Part shown: one piece after another, positions 17,713 through 26,851 of the stretch
Layout: every line of letters starts with the position of its first letter
Numbering within the stretch: the stretch's first letter is position 1
Origin: Brevundimonas lenta
GTDB taxonomy: Bacteria; Pseudomonadota; Alphaproteobacteria; Caulobacterales; Caulobacteraceae
DNA: 64,000 bases
Direction of reading: 5' to 3'
Assembly: GCF_014196335.1 (NCBI RefSeq)
Contig: NZ_JACIDM010000001.1
Span: 1,404,195 to 1,468,194, forward strand
The notes under the pieces: model-generated
The model's input: only the letters and a program-made list of their open reading frames with translations
The model's database searches: none
What the model was told of the DNA's origin: nothing
Program-made: the position numbers and the translations under genes

Positions 17713-18467
17713 TGGGTCAGAAAGTCAATCCGATCGGTCTGCGCCTCGGCGTCAACCGTACGTGGGACAGCCGCTGGTTCGCCGGCGGCGCGGACTACGC
17801 AAAGCTCCTGCACCAGGACCTGAAGCTGCGCACGTGGCTCAAGGAACGTCTGCAGGCCGCCGGCGTGTCGCGCATCATCATCGAGCGCCCGCACAAGAAG
17901 TGCCGCGTGACGATCTACGCCGCCCGTCCGGGTGTCGTGATCGGCAAGAAGGGCGCTGATATCGAGAAGCTCCGCAAGGACATCTCGGCCCAGACCGAAG
18001 GCGAGGTTCACCTGAACATCGTCGAAGTCCGCAAGCCGGAAACCGACGCGCAGCTGATCGCTGAAAACATCGCACAGCAGCTGGAGCGCCGTATCGCGTT
18101 CCGCCGCGCCATGAAGCGCGCGATGCAGTCGGCCATGCGCCTCGGCGCCAAGGGCGTCCGCATCAACGTTTCGGGCCGCCTCGGCGGTGCTGAAATCGCC
18201 CGCATGGAATGGTACCGCGAAGGCCGCGTGCCGCTGCACACCCTGCGCGCCGACATCGACTACGGCTTCATTGAAGCCAAGACGACGTACGGAATCATCG
18301 GTGTGAAGGTGTGGGTCTTCAAGGGCGAAGTGCTCGAGCACGATCCGATGGCCCAGGACAAGCGTTGGGCCCAGGAAGCTGCCGGCCCGTCGTCGAACGA
18401 AGGCCGCGAGCGCGGCGGTCCCCGTGGGGATCGTGGTCCGCGTCGCGACCGGGGACGTGAGAGCTAA
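17712..18467 (+). CDS. rpsC: 30S ribosomal protein S3
   Basis: 251 residues. The KH type 2 domain includes [18 protein letters not shown] near residues 76-93, and the C-terminal S3 domain includes [21 protein letters not shown]3 helps form the mRNA entry channel and has helicase-like activity. The last 30 residues are an Arg/Gly-rich tail ([18 protein letters not shown]), longer than in E. coli. Three bases separate it from rplP. Confidence 0.98.
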   Translation: MGQKVNPIGLRLGVNRTWDSRWFAGGADYAKLLHQDLKLRTWLKERLQAAGVSRIIIERPHKKCRVTIYAARPGVVIGKKGADIEKLRKDISAQTEGEVHLNIVEVRKPETDAQLIAENIAQQLERRIAFRRAMKRAMQSAMRLGAKGVRINVSGRLGGAEIARMEWYREGRVPLHTLRADIDYGFIEAKTTYGIIGVKVWVFKGEVLEHDPMAQDKRWAQEAAGPSSNEGRERGGPRGDRGPRRDRGRES

Positions 18468-18470
18468 GTC

Positions 18471-18911
18471 ATGCTGCAACCGAAAAAGACCAAGTACCGC
18501 AAGGCCTTCAAGGGCCGGATCCATGGCTCGGCCAAGGGCGGTTTCTCGCTGAACTTCGGCTCGTACGGTCTCAAGACCGTTGAACCGGAACGCATCACTG
18601 CGCGTCAGATCGAAGCGGCCCGCCGCGCGATCACCCGCCAGATGAAGCGTCAGGGCCGCGTCTGGATCCGGGTCTTCCCGGACCTGCCGGTCACCGGCAA
18701 GCCGGCTGAAGTCCGGATGGGTAAGGGCAAGGGCGCCGTGGACCACTGGGCCGCGCGTTGCCACCCGGGCCGCATCCTGTTCGAAATCGACGGCGTGCCG
18801 GACGACATCGCTCGCGAAGCGCTGCGCCTCGGCGCCGCCAAGCTGCCGGTCCGCACCAAGGTGGTCACCCGCCTCGACGCCGGCATCGCCCATGTGGAGG
18901 CTGCTGCCTGA
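18471..18911 (+). CDS. rplP: 50S ribosomal protein L16
   Basis: 146 residues, slightly longer than the E. coli protein. It organises the A-site tRNA elbow. The family blocks [33 protein letters not shown] and the C-terminal [11 protein letters not shown] are intact. The Arg of the [14 protein letters not shown] loop (hydroxylation site in some bacteria) is conserved. TGATG overlap with rpmC. Confidence 0.98.
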   Translation: MLQPKKTKYRKAFKGRIHGSAKGGFSLNFGSYGLKTVEPERITARQIEAARRAITRQMKRQGRVWIRVFPDLPVTGKPAEVRMGKGKGAVDHWAARCHPGRILFEIDGVPDDIAREALRLGAAKLPVRTKVVTRLDAGIAHVEAAA

Positions 18912-19108
18912 TGACCAAGATCGCTGATCTCCGGTCCCAGACCCCGGACCAACTGGCCGACGAGCTGCTCAAGCTCAAGAAGGAACAGTTCAACCTGCGC
19001 TTCCAGGCGGCCACCGGCCAGATGGAAAAGACCCACCGGGTCTCGGAAGTGCGCAAGGACATCGCCCGCATTTCCACGCTTCTGCGTGCGAACCGCGCGG
19101 CGGGTTAA
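18911..19108 (+). CDS. rpmC: 50S ribosomal protein L29
   Basis: 65 residues, a two-helix protein near the exit site. It begins [19 protein letters not shown] and ends LLRANRAAG; the conserved core [16 protein letters not shown] lies near residues 23-38. The start overlaps the rplP stop (TGATG). Ten bases separate it from rpsQ. Confidence 0.97.
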   Translation: MTKIADLRSQTPDQLADELLKLKKEQFNLRFQAATGQMEKTHRVSEVRKDIARISTLLRANRAAG

Positions 19109-19118
19109 GGAAACACCG

Positions 19119-19367
19119 ATGCCGAAACGTATTCTCGAAGGCGTGGTCGTCTCCGACAAGGGCGACAAGACCGTCGTCGTCAAGGTCGAGCGCACCCTGC
19201 TGCACCCGGTCCTGAAGAAGACCGTCCGTCTGTCCAAGAAGTATCACGCCCACGACGAAGCGAACGCCCTCAAGGTCGGTGACCTGGCCCGCATCGTCGA
19301 GTGCGCCCCGAAGTCCAAGCTGAAGCGCTGGGAAGTCCTGTCGGACTCCTCCGCCTCGGCTTCGTAA
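19119..19367 (+). CDS. rpsQ: 30S ribosomal protein S17
   Basis: 82 residues, an OB-fold primary 16S binder. [20 protein letters not shown] and [16 protein letters not shown] are family blocks. The ATG at 19119 was chosen over an earlier in-frame GTG at 19086, which lies inside rpmC and is not conserved. The last ten residues are a Ser/Ala-rich tail. Eighteen bases separate it from rplN. Confidence 0.98.
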   Translation: MPKRILEGVVVSDKGDKTVVVKVERTLLHPVLKKTVRLSKKYHAHDEANALKVGDLARIVECAPKSKLKRWEVLSDSSASAS

Positions 19368-19385
19368 GAAGAAGGATCGGATCTC

Positions 19386-19754
19386 ATGATCCAGATGCAA
19401 ACTAACCTGGAGGTCGCCGATAACTCGGGCGCTCGCCGGGTCATGTGCATCAAGGTGTTGGGCGGCTCCAAGCGCCGCTACGCCTCGGTGGGCGACACTA
19501 TCGTCGCCTCGGTGAAGGAAGCGATTCCGCGCGGCCGCGTGAAGAAGGGCGACGTCGTTCGCGCCATCGTCGTGCGCACCGCCAAGGACATCATGCGCAA
19601 GGACGGCTCTGTCATCCGTTTCGACAAGTCGGCCGCCGTCATCGTCAACAAGCAGAACGAGCCTGTCGGCACGCGGATCTTCGGCCCGGTTCCCCGCGAA
19701 CTGCGCGCCAAGAACCACATGAAGATCATCTCGCTGGCTCCGGAGGTCCTGTAA
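19386..19754 (+). CDS. rplN: 50S ribosomal protein L14
   Basis: 122 residues, the canonical length. It contacts L19 and forms bridges B5 and B8; it is also the RsfS binding site. [20 protein letters not shown] and the C-terminal [19 protein letters not shown] are diagnostic. In E. coli this gene starts the spc operon; here there is only an 18-base gap and no visible terminator, so S10 and spc genes are probably one transcript. Confidence 0.98.
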   Translation: MIQMQTNLEVADNSGARRVMCIKVLGGSKRRYASVGDTIVASVKEAIPRGRVKKGDVVRAIVVRTAKDIMRKDGSVIRFDKSAAVIVNKQNEPVGTRIFGPVPRELRAKNHMKIISLAPEVL

Positions 19755-19755
19755 C

Positions 19756-20064
19756 ATGGCCGCCAAGATCAAATCGGGCGACACCGTCGTCGTCCTGACC
19801 GGCAAGGACAAGGGCCGGACCGGCAAGGTCACCAAGGTCCTGCCGACCGAAAACCGCGTCGTCGTGCAAGGCATCAACATGGTTCAGCGCCACACGCGCC
19901 CGACCCAGGCTGATCCGCAAGGCGGCATCAAGAACAAGGAAGCGTCGCTGCACCTGTCGAACGTCGCGATCGCCGACGCCAACGGCAAGGCGACCCGCGT
20001 CGGCTTCAAGATTGAAGGCGACAAGAAGGTCCGCTTCGCCAAGACGACGGGAGACGTCATCTGA
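19756..20064 (+). CDS. rplX: 50S ribosomal protein L24
   Basis: 102 residues. It is an assembly initiator that binds the 5' end of 23S rRNA. The KOW motif [20 protein letters not shown] lies near residues 5-24. [20 protein letters not shown] is the second family block. Its stop overlaps the rplE ATG by one base (TGATG). Confidence 0.98.
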   Translation: MAAKIKSGDTVVVLTGKDKGRTGKVTKVLPTENRVVVQGINMVQRHTRPTQADPQGGIKNKEASLHLSNVAIADANGKATRVGFKIEGDKKVRFAKTTGDVI

Positions 20065-20621
20065 TGGCTGACACCAAATACACCCCGCGCCTCAAGGCCG
20101 AGTACAACGACCGCATCAAGGCCGTGATGACCGAGAAGTTCGGTTACACGAACCCGATGCAGACGCCGAAGCTCGACAAGATCGTCCTGAACATGGGCAT
20201 CGGTGAAGCCGTGGCTGACTCCAAGAAGGCGACTGCCGCCCTCAAGGATCTGACCGCGATCGCCGGCCAGAAAGCGGTGCCGACCAAGGCCCGCAACTCC
20301 ATCGCCGGCTTCAAGCTGCGCGAAGGCATGATCATCGGCGGCAAGGTGACGCTGCGCGGCGACCAGATGTACGAGTTCCTGGACCGGTTCATCACGATCG
20401 CGCTGCCGCGCGTGAAGGATTTCCGTGGCCTGAAGGGCACTTCGTTTGACGGTCGCGGCAACTACGCCACCGGTCTGAAGGAGCACATCGTGTTCCCGGA
20501 GATCAACTACGACCAGATCGACCAGATGTGGGGCATGGACGTCATCGTCTGCACCACGGCCAAGACCGATGAGGAAGCCAAGGCTCTCCTCACCGAGTTC
20601 AAGTTCCCGTTCGTGAACTGA
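20064..20621 (+). CDS. rplE: 50S ribosomal protein L5
   Basis: 185 residues. It binds 5S rRNA and contacts P-site tRNA. The core [19 protein letters not shown] lies near residues 34-52; [20 protein letters not shown] and the C-terminal [19 protein letters not shown] are standard. It overlaps rplX by one base; 19 bases separate it from rpsN. Confidence 0.98.
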   Translation: MADTKYTPRLKAEYNDRIKAVMTEKFGYTNPMQTPKLDKIVLNMGIGEAVADSKKATAALKDLTAIAGQKAVPTKARNSIAGFKLREGMIIGGKVTLRGDQMYEFLDRFITIALPRVKDFRGLKGTSFDGRGNYATGLKEHIVFPEINYDQIDQMWGMDVIVCTTAKTDEEAKALLTEFKFPFVN

Positions 20622-20640
20622 GCGGGAAGGGAAGAGCACA

Positions 20641-20946
20641 ATGGCTAAGAAGTCCGCTGTAAACCGTAACGAGATGGTCAAGGCCCTCGTCGCGAAGTAC
20701 GCCGACAAGCGCGCCGCCCTGAAGGCGATCGCGAACGACGAGTCCCTGCCGCTGGAGGAGCGCTTCGAGGCGCGCCTGAAGCTGGCTCAACTGCCGCGCA
20801 ACTCGGCGCCGAACCGCATTCGCAATCGCTGCGAAGTGACCGGCCGCCCGCGCGCCTACTATCGCAAGCTCAAGATGAGCCGGATCGCCCTGCGCGAACT
20901 CGGCAACCTGGGTCAGGTTCCTGGCCTGACGAAGTCGAGCTGGTAA
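20641..20946 (+). CDS. rpsN: 30S ribosomal protein S14, zinc-free type
   Basis: 101 residues, the long form without the CxxC zinc ribbon. The conserved C-terminal half is [20 protein letters not shown] and [11 protein letters not shown]. It is located between rplE and rpsH as usual. An AGGGGAGC ribosome binding site for rpsH follows directly after its stop. Confidence 0.98.
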   Translation: MAKKSAVNRNEMVKALVAKYADKRAALKAIANDESLPLEERFEARLKLAQLPRNSAPNRIRNRCEVTGRPRAYYRKLKMSRIALRELGNLGQVPGLTKSSW

Positions 20947-20960
20947 GGGGAGCAACAGAT

Positions 20961-21359
20961 ATGATGATCAACGATCCCCTGAGCGACATGATCGCTCGCA
21001 TCAAGAACGCCGCGACCCGCAAGCGTTCCAAGGTGCTGACCCCGGCCTCGCGTCTCCGTCAACGCGTCCTCGACGTGCTGCAGGACGAAGGTTACATCCG
21101 CGGCTACAACCTGGTTCAGAACCCGGGTGAGTTCCCGCAGTTCGAGATCGAGCTGAAGTACTTCGACGGCCAGCCGGTGATCGCCGAGATCGCCCGCGTG
21201 TCGAAGCCCGGCCGCCGCGTCTACTCGGCCATCAGCGATCTGAAGCCGATCAAGAACGGCCTCGGCATCTCGATCCTTTCGACGTCCAAGGGCGTCATGT
21301 CGGATGCCGCCGCTCGCGACGCGAACGTCGGCGGCGAAGTTCTCTGCAGGGTCTACTAA
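20961..21359 (+). CDS. rpsH: 30S ribosomal protein S8
   Basis: 132 residues. It is a primary 16S binder and in E. coli the translational repressor of the spc operon. [16 protein letters not shown] at the start, and the C-terminal [19 protein letters not shown] and GGEVLCRVY are typical. Two ATG codons in tandem (20961 and 20964) are both possible. One base separates its stop from the rplF ATG. Confidence 0.98.
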   Translation: MMINDPLSDMIARIKNAATRKRSKVLTPASRLRQRVLDVLQDEGYIRGYNLVQNPGEFPQFEIELKYFDGQPVIAEIARVSKPGRRVYSAISDLKPIKNGLGISILSTSKGVMSDAAARDANVGGEVLCRVY

Positions 21360-21360
21360 G

Positions 21361-21894
21361 ATGTCCCGTATCGGCAAGAAAATCGTTGCTGTTCCGAAGG
21401 GCGTGACTGTCACGCTCGATGGGCAGACCGTGTCGGTGAAGGGTCCCAAGGGCGAGCGCTCCTGGACCGTCGCCGAGGAAATCGAAGTCTCGCAAGGTGA
21501 AGAGGGTCTGACCCTCGGCCTGCGCGTCGACACCCAGCGTGGCCGCGCCATGTGGGGCCTGTCGCGCACCCTGGTCGACAACATGGTCGTTGGCGTCACC
21601 ACGGGCTTCGAAAAGTCCCTCGACCTGGTCGGCGTGGGTTATCGCGCTGCGATGAAGGGCAACGCCCTGTCGCTGCAGCTCGGCTTCTCGCACGACGTCG
21701 ACATCGAACCGCCGGCAGGCGTCAGCTTCGCAGTGCCGAAGCAGACCGAGATCAAGATCTCGGGCGCCGACAAACAGGCCGTTGGTCAGATCGCCGCCGT
21801 CATCCGCAAGCTGCGTCCGCCGGAGCCCTACAAGGGCAAGGGCGTCCGCTACACGGGCGAAAAGGTCCGTCGCAAGGAAGGCAAGAAGAAGTAA
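21361..21894 (+). CDS. rplF: 50S ribosomal protein L6
   Basis: 177 residues with two homologous domains. It lies near the GTPase centre and stalk base. [17 protein letters not shown] is the start at 21361. The signature [20 protein letters not shown] lies at residues 154-173. Three bases separate it from rplR. Confidence 0.98.
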   Translation: MSRIGKKIVAVPKGVTVTLDGQTVSVKGPKGERSWTVAEEIEVSQGEEGLTLGLRVDTQRGRAMWGLSRTLVDNMVVGVTTGFEKSLDLVGVGYRAAMKGNALSLQLGFSHDVDIEPPAGVSFAVPKQTEIKISGADKQAVGQIAAVIRKLRPPEPYKGKGVRYTGEKVRRKEGKKK

Positions 21895-21897
21895 GTC

Positions 21898-22254
21898 ATG
21901 GCTCTCTCTCTTCAACAGCAAGCCAAGCGCCGCGCCGAGCGTACCCGTCGTCGCCTGAAGGCTGTCGCCAACGGCCGTCTGCGCCTGTCGGTGCACCGTT
22001 CGGACAAGCACATCTCGGCCCAGATCATCGACGACGCCCAGGGCGTCACGGTGGCCGCCGCCTCGTCGCTGCAAACCGGCAAGGGCTCCAAGGGCTCGGA
22101 CGTCGCTGCAGCCGCCGCCATCGGCAAGCTGATCGCCGAACGCGCCATCGAGAAGGGCGTCAAGGACGTCGTCTTCGACCGCGGCGGTTACATCTATCAC
22201 GGACGGGTGAAGGCGCTGGCGGAAGCCGCGCGTGAAGCCGGCCTGAACTTCTAA
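21898..22254 (+). CDS. rplR: 50S ribosomal protein L18
   Basis: 118 residues. It binds 5S rRNA together with L5. [18 protein letters not shown] and the C-terminal [20 protein letters not shown] are characteristic. It is followed by rpsE after 12 bases. Confidence 0.98.
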   Translation: MALSLQQQAKRRAERTRRRLKAVANGRLRLSVHRSDKHISAQIIDDAQGVTVAAASSLQTGKGSKGSDVAAAAAIGKLIAERAIEKGVKDVVFDRGGYIYHGRVKALAEAAREAGLNF

Positions 22255-22266
22255 GGGACGCGACAG

Positions 22267-22872
22267 ATGGCGCAACAACCCCAACGCGGCGGCGGCGGTG
22301 ATCGCAACCGTCGTGACAACCGCAACGCTCCCGCTGTCGACGGTCCGGATTCGGACATCGTCGAGAAGCTGGTGCACATCAACCGCGTCGCAGCCACCGT
22401 CAAAGGCGGCCGCCGGTTCTCGTTCGCGGCCCTGATGGTCGTCGGCGACGGCAAGGGCCGCGTCGGCTTCGGTCACGGCAAGGCGCGCGAAGTGCCGGAA
22501 GCCATCCGCAAGGCGACTGAAGAAGCCAAGAAGACGATGATCAAGGTTCCGCTGCGCGAGAACCGCACCCTGCACCACGACGGCAACGGCCGTTGGGGCG
22601 CCGGCAAGATCATGATGCGCGCCGCCCCTCCCGGGACCGGCGTCATCGCGGGCGGTCCGATGCGTGCGGTCCTCGAAACCCTCGGCGTCCAGGACGTCGT
22701 CGGCAAGTCGACCGGTTCGTCGAACCCGTACAACATGATCCGCGCCACCTTCGAAGCCCTGAAGGTTCAATCCTCGCCCCGTCAGGTCGCGTCCAAGCGC
22801 GGCAAGAAGGTCGCGGATCTGATGGGTCGTCGTAACGACGGCGCCTCGGCGCCCGAAGCCATCGAGAGCTGA
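22267..22872 (+). CDS. rpsE: 30S ribosomal protein S5
   Basis: 201 residues, longer than the E. coli protein because of a polar Gly/Arg/Asn-rich N-terminus ([18 protein letters not shown]) and a C-terminal tail. The double-stranded RNA-binding core starts [20 protein letters not shown], and [15 protein letters not shown] follows. S5 affects decoding accuracy and the mRNA entry channel. Two bases separate it from rpmD. Confidence 0.98.
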   Translation: MAQQPQRGGGGDRNRRDNRNAPAVDGPDSDIVEKLVHINRVAATVKGGRRFSFAALMVVGDGKGRVGFGHGKAREVPEAIRKATEEAKKTMIKVPLRENRTLHHDGNGRWGAGKIMMRAAPPGTGVIAGGPMRAVLETLGVQDVVGKSTGSSNPYNMIRATFEALKVQSSPRQVASKRGKKVADLMGRRNDGASAPEAIES

Positions 22873-22874
22873 TC

Positions 22875-23072
22875 ATGGCCAAGACTGAATCCAAAGCCAC
22901 CGTCACCGTCCGCCAGACGGGCAGCCCGATCCGCCGCAAGTCGGATCAGCGCGCCACCCTGGCCGGTCTCGGCCTGAACCGCATGGGCCGCGAGTCCACG
23001 CTGGAAGACACCCCGTCGGTCCGCGGCATGATCGCCAAGGTCGCGCACATGGTGGAAGTGGTCGAAAAGTAA
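22875..23072 (+). CDS. rpmD: 50S ribosomal protein L30
   Basis: 65 residues. [20 protein letters not shown] and [20 protein letters not shown] are the family blocks. The first dozen residues are a Lys/Thr-rich extension. It is followed by a 172-base gap with three hairpins before rplO, whereas in E. coli these genes adjoin. Confidence 0.97.
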   Translation: MAKTESKATVTVRQTGSPIRRKSDQRATLAGLGLNRMGRESTLEDTPSVRGMIAKVAHMVEVVEK

Positions 23073-23076
23073 GCTG

Positions 23077-23150
23077 AGCCCGCCTCTTCGGGGGCGGGTT
23101 CATCAAGTCGCCGCTTGCGGCGGCAGGGCAGGGGCGGCTATAGGCCGCCC
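23077..23150 (+). terminator. Three consecutive hairpins between rpmD and rplO
   Basis: Hairpin 1 is AGCCCGCC/GGCGGGTT (23077-23100, one G-T pair, loop TCTTCGGG). Hairpin 2 is CGCCGC-TT-GCGGCG (23109-23122). Hairpin 3 is GGGCGGC-TATAG-GCCGCCC (23132-23150), followed by TTCCTT. Tails are only weakly T-rich, so they may be attenuators, processing sites or stabilising structures rather than full terminators. Confidence 0.55.
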
Positions 23151-23244
23151 TTCCTTGCGTTCCGGACCCGTCCGGAGCGCGATACAGACATCAACGCCGA
23201 GTCAGTCCTTCGGGCTGGCGCTAGAACCCGAAAGGATCAGGCAC

Positions 23245-23835
23245 ATGAAACTGAACGAAATCCGCGACAACGAAGGCGCCCACAAGAAGCGCATGCGCGT
23301 CGGCCGTGGCCCGGGCTCGGGCAAGGGCAAGACCGCCGGTCGCGGCGTCAAGGGTCAGAAGTCGCGTTCGGGCGTCGCCATCGGCGGCTTCGAAGGCGGC
23401 CAGATGCCGCTGTACATGCGTATGCCGAAGCGCGGCTTCAACAATCCGAACGCGCTGAAGCTGGCTGAAGTGAACCTGTGGCGCCTGCAGGACGCCATCG
23501 ACGCCGGCAAGCTGGACATCAAGGGCGAGATCAAGGGCGAAGCCCTGGTCGCCGCCGGCGTGATCCGCCGCGTCAAGGACGGCGTCCGTCTGCTGGGCAC
23601 CGGTGAAATCAAGGGCAAGCTGAACCTGGTCGTCTGGTCGGCCACGGCCGGCGCGATCAAGGCCATCGAAGCCGCCGGCGGTTCGGTCGTTCAGGAGCGA
23701 ATCGCTGCTGAAGCCAAGGCCGCTGCCCGCGTCGAAAAGCGCAACGCCGCCAAGGGCAAGGCTCCGGCTCCCAAGGCTCCGCTGGGCGACGCCAACAAGG
23801 TCTCGGCCCGCGCCAAGCGCACGGCCGCGAAGTAA
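23245..23835 (+). CDS. rplO: 50S ribosomal protein L15
   Basis: 196 residues; the normal L15 core is about 150 and the rest is an Ala/Lys-rich basic tail ([20 protein letters not shown]). The N-terminal Gly-rich region [25 protein letters not shown] and [20 protein letters not shown] are diagnostic. The start is the ATG at 23245 with AAGGATC upstream; earlier in-frame codons lie in the leader. It stands apart from rpmD, so it may have its own transcription control with secY and adk. Confidence 0.97.
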   Translation: MKLNEIRDNEGAHKKRMRVGRGPGSGKGKTAGRGVKGQKSRSGVAIGGFEGGQMPLYMRMPKRGFNNPNALKLAEVNLWRLQDAIDAGKLDIKGEIKGEALVAAGVIRRVKDGVRLLGTGEIKGKLNLVVWSATAGAIKAIEAAGGSVVQERIAAEAKAAARVEKRNAAKGKAPAPKAPLGDANKVSARAKRTAAK

Positions 23836-23843
23836 AAAGCTGC

Positions 23844-23870
23844 AGGGCGCCCTCGCCACGGGGGCGCCCT
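23844..23870 (+). terminator. Hairpin between rplO and secY, possible attenuator
   Basis: AGGGCGCCC (23844-23852) pairs with GGGCGCCCT (23862-23870), with a nine-base loop. It is followed by TCTCCTATCT, not a clean T-run. The 107-base gap to secY is long for this cluster. Confidence 0.5.
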
Positions 23871-23942
23871 TCTCCTATCTGGACGCGGGGCCCGGACTCG
23901 AAGTTCGATGCGCCGCGTTCTGATCAGTCGGGGTGACGACAC

Positions 23943-25319
23943 ATGGCTTCGGCCGCCGAACAACTTGCAGCAAATATGAACATGGGCTCGTTCGCGCGTG
24001 CGACCGAGCTGCACAAACGTTTGCTGTTCACGCTTCTTGCCCTGCTGGTCTACCGCATCGGCACCTATGTGCCGGTTCCGGGCATCAACTCCGAAGCCTT
24101 CCTGGCGTTCTTCCAGAACCCGGACAGCCAGCGCGGCATCCTGGACATGTTCAACATGTTCTCGGGCGGCGCGGTCGAGCGCTTCGCGGTCTTCGCCCTG
24201 AACGTGATGCCCTACATTTCGGCGTCGATCATCGTCCAGCTGCTGGGCGCTGTGTATCCGCCGTGGGAAAAGCTGCGCAAGGAAGGCGGCGAAAGCGGCC
24301 GCAAGCAGCTGAACCAGTACACCCGCTACCTGACCGTCGTGCTGGCCCTGTTCCAGTCGGCCGGCATCGCCATCAGCCTGAACGCCTCGCCGGGCTTCGT
24401 TGATAACCCGGGCCTGTTCTTCATCATCTCGACCATCACCGTCCTGACGGGCGGCACCATGTTCCTGATGTGGCTGGGCGAGCAGGTGACGGCCCGCGGC
24501 GTCGGCAACGGCATCTCGCTGATCATCTTCGCCGGCATCGTCGCCGTCCTGCCGGGCACCGTCGCCCGCCTGTTCGGCCTGGCCCAACAGGGTCAGATGT
24601 CGGCCTTCGCCCTGCTGTTCATCGCCGCGATGGCGGTGGCCGTGGTGGTCTTCATCGTCTTCATGGAGCGCGCCCAGCGCCGCCTTCTGATCCAGTATCC
24701 GAAGCGCCAGGAAGGCAACCGCATGGCCGGGGGCGAACGTTCGTTCCTGCCGCTGAAGGTCAACACCGCCGGCGTCATCCCGCCGATCTTCGCCTCGTCG
24801 CTGCTGATGCTGCCGGCGACCGTCGCCCAGATGACCGCGAACGCGAACCTGCCGTCGTGGATGGACTGGCTGCCGCTCGTCACGGCCCAGATGCAGCACG
24901 GCCAGCCGCTGTTCAGCGTGCTGTACGCGGTCCTGATCATCTTCTTCTGCTTCTTCTACACCTCGATCACCTTCAACCCCGAGGACACGGCCGAGAACCT
25001 GCGCAAGTACGGCGGCTTCCTGCCGGGCATCCGTCCGGGCAAGCGCACGGCCGAGTATCTGGACTACGTCCTGACCCGTCTGACCGTGATCGGCGCCGCC
25101 TACATCACCGCCGTCTGCCTGCTGCCCGAGATCGTCGTCGCCAACTTTGGCAACGGCCTGTATTTCGGCGGCACCTCGGTGCTGATCGTGGTCTCGGTGA
25201 CCATGGACACCGTGGCGCAGATCCAGTCGCATCTGCTGGCGCACCAGTACGAAGGCCTGATCAAGAAGGCCAAGCTGCGTGGCCGCGGCCGTGGCGCTAC
25301 GGCGCCGGCGCGCCGCTAA
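23943..25319 (+). CDS. secY: Preprotein translocase subunit SecY
   Basis: 458 residues with ten transmembrane segments. It is the channel of the SecYEG translocon in the inner membrane. The family signatures are GTYVPVPGINSEAFLAFF (near 41-58) and NVMPYISASIIVQLLGA. The ribosome-contacting loop (ERAQRRLLIQYPKRQ) and the conserved TFNPEDTAENLRKYGGF-type loop are intact. Adenylate kinase follows after 21 bases, the usual alphaproteobacterial order. Confidence 0.98.
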   Translation: MASAAEQLAANMNMGSFARATELHKRLLFTLLALLVYRIGTYVPVPGINSEAFLAFFQNPDSQRGILDMFNMFSGGAVERFAVFALNVMPYISASIIVQLLGAVYPPWEKLRKEGGESGRKQLNQYTRYLTVVLALFQSAGIAISLNASPGFVDNPGLFFIISTITVLTGGTMFLMWLGEQVTARGVGNGISLIIFAGIVAVLPGTVARLFGLAQQGQMSAFALLFIAAMAVAVVVFIVFMERAQRRLLIQYPKRQEGNRMAGGERSFLPLKVNTAGVIPPIFASSLLMLPATVAQMTANANLPSWMDWLPLVTAQMQHGQPLFSVLYAVLIIFFCFFYTSITFNPEDTAENLRKYGGFLPGIRPGKRTAEYLDYVLTRLTVIGAAYITAVCLLPEIVVANFGNGLYFGGTSVLIVVSVTMDTVAQIQSHLLAHQYEGLIKKAKLRGRGRGATAPARR

Positions 25320-25340
25320 CCTGAAGCCGGAGGGGCGGCC

Positions 25341-25901
25341 ATGAACCTGATCCTGTTCGGGCCGCCTGCGGCCGGCAAAGGCACGCAGGCCAAGCGCCTG
25401 GTCGAGACGCGCGGCATGGTCCAGCTGTCGACCGGCGACATGCTGCGCGCTGCCATCGCTTCCGGCTCGGAACTGGGCCTGACGGTCAAGGACGTGCTGG
25501 CGCGCGGCGATCTGGTCACCGACGAGATCGTCATCGCCCTGATCGAGGACCGCCTGCCCGAGGCCGAGGCCGCCGGCGGCGCCATCTTCGACGGCTTCCC
25601 GCGCACCGTCGCCCAGGCCGAGGCGCTCGACGCCATGCTGGAAAAGCGCGGCGCGAAGATCGACCGCGTCGTCCGCCTCAAGGTCGACGACGAGGCCCTG
25701 ACCGCCCGTATCGCGAAACGCTTCGCCGAGCAGGGCCGTCCGGACGACAATCCCGACACCTTCAAGGACCGTCTGGCCGTCTACAATCGCCAGACCGCGC
25801 CGCTGCTTCCGTACTACGAAGCGCAGGGCAAGCTGGTCGAGATCGACGGCATGGGCTCGATCGACGCCGTCTCGGGCGCCCTGGACGGCGCACTGGCCTG
25901 A
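25341..25901 (+). CDS. adk: Adenylate kinase
   Basis: 186 residues, the short form: the LID is reduced to a few residues with no zinc Cys. It catalyses ATP + AMP to 2 ADP in the cytoplasm. The P-loop GPPAAGKGTQA lies at residues 7-17. The AMP-binding block LSTGDMLRAAI and DGFPRTVAQAEAL are present, as is RLAVYNRQTAPLLPYY. An AGCCGGAGGGG ribosome binding site precedes the ATG. It is co-transcribed with secY. Confidence 0.97.
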   Translation: MNLILFGPPAAGKGTQAKRLVETRGMVQLSTGDMLRAAIASGSELGLTVKDVLARGDLVTDEIVIALIEDRLPEAEAAGGAIFDGFPRTVAQAEALDAMLEKRGAKIDRVVRLKVDDEALTARIAKRFAEQGRPDDNPDTFKDRLAVYNRQTAPLLPYYEAQGKLVEIDGMGSIDAVSGALDGALA

Positions 25902-25955
25902 TCCACCCCGGGTGACCGGAGGCTGCCGTTCCCCGGCGCCGTGCGTTCATGTTGC

Positions 25956-26723
25956 ATGTGGCACACCGAACGCGTGACCAGGGGACTCCAGATCCTTAAA
26001 CGCCGCGGGCTTCGCAACGCGGGCATCGTCGGCGGCATCGTCGCCGCGCACCTCGTCGTCTTCCTGGCGATCAGCCGCGGCGCGCCGTCGCCGCCCTTCA
26101 TTCCGCCCCTGCCGCCGTTCGACGTGGTTCTGGTCCGTCCGCCGGTCCCGCCTCCACCTCCGCCGCCGCCTGAACCGGCGAAGCTCTCGCCCGTGGCCGG
26201 CGGGGGCGCGCCCGCCGCGCCGTCGCGAATCCATGTCCCGCCGCCGCCGCGCGAACCGGTCCCGCCCGAAGTGCCCGCGCCCCGGGTGCAGGCGCCCGAG
26301 CCCGCCCTGGTCGTCGGCGTCGCGCCCATCGCCTCGCCGACGTCCGGCATGGGGCAGGGCGGGCAGGGGACCGGCACGGGCAGCGGAACCGGCGAGGGCG
26401 ACGGCCCCGGCTCCGGCATGACCCCGCCGCGGTTCCTGCGCGGCCCCACGGTCGGCGAGCTCCGCTCCAGCCATCCGCCCCAGGCCTTGCGGGCAGGGCG
26501 GTCGGGCGTGGCCGTGGTGAACTGCAAGATCGGTGCGGACACCCGGCTGAACCGCTGCCGCATCATCAGCGAATCGCCGCCCGGCGACGGCTTCGGCGCG
26601 GCCGGAATGTCCGTGGCCACGACCTACTATCGATTCCGCCCCCCGACGCGGAACGGCGTGGTGGTCGAGGATCAGGGGGTGACGGTGACCATCGAGTTCG
26701 GAAGACAACGGACACGCGGTTGA
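25956..26723 (+). CDS. TonB-like protein with Pro-rich periplasmic segment
   Basis: 255 residues from the ATG at 25956; GTGs at 25941 and 25974 are alternatives and none has an ideal ribosome binding site. One N-terminal membrane anchor (NAGIVGGIVAAHLVVFLAIS) is followed by a Pro-rich stretch (VRPPVPPPPPPPPEPAK), a Gly/Thr linker and a C-terminal TonB_C-like beta domain (about 175-250) with two Cys (NCKIGA and NRCRII). TonB proteins transmit ExbBD energy to outer-membrane receptors. Here it sits between adk and rpsM, an unusual place. It might serve the TonB-dependent receptor at 29.5 kb, but no ExbB or ExbD is in the window. Confidence 0.7.
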   Translation: MWHTERVTRGLQILKRRGLRNAGIVGGIVAAHLVVFLAISRGAPSPPFIPPLPPFDVVLVRPPVPPPPPPPPEPAKLSPVAGGGAPAAPSRIHVPPPPREPVPPEVPAPRVQAPEPALVVGVAPIASPTSGMGQGGQGTGTGSGTGEGDGPGSGMTPPRFLRGPTVGELRSSHPPQALRAGRSGVAVVNCKIGADTRLNRCRIISESPPGDGFGAAGMSVATTYYRFRPPTRNGVVVEDQGVTVTIEFGRQRTRG

Positions 26724-26737
26724 ACGCGAGCAAACCG

Positions 26738-26765
26738 TTGACGCGCCGTGAATCCCCTGTATAAG
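26738..26765 (+). promoter_or_regulatory. Likely housekeeping promoter of the alpha operon
   Basis: TTGACG (26738-26743) and TATAAG (26760-26765) are spaced by 16 bases. This is close to the sigma-70 consensus and lies 86 bases before the rpsM start. A strong leader hairpin follows at 26789-26817. Confidence 0.7.
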
Positions 26766-26788
26766 GCCCGCTTCCGCGAAGGGCGCGT

Positions 26789-26817
26789 AACGCTCCTGGT
26801 CTGTTGACCGGAGCGTT
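26789..26817 (+). promoter_or_regulatory. Leader hairpin upstream of rpsM
   Basis: AACGCTCC (26789-26796) pairs with GGAGCGTT (26810-26817). Inside, GGTC (26798-26801) pairs with GACC (26806-26809) around TGTT, with a single bulged T at 26797. It is followed by TGTTG. It lies downstream of the predicted promoter and 35 bases before the rpsM start. It could act as attenuator or ribosomal-protein binding site. Confidence 0.6.
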
Positions 26818-26851
26818 TGTTGCGTCCGCCAACGCGTATTTGGAGAGCTTC

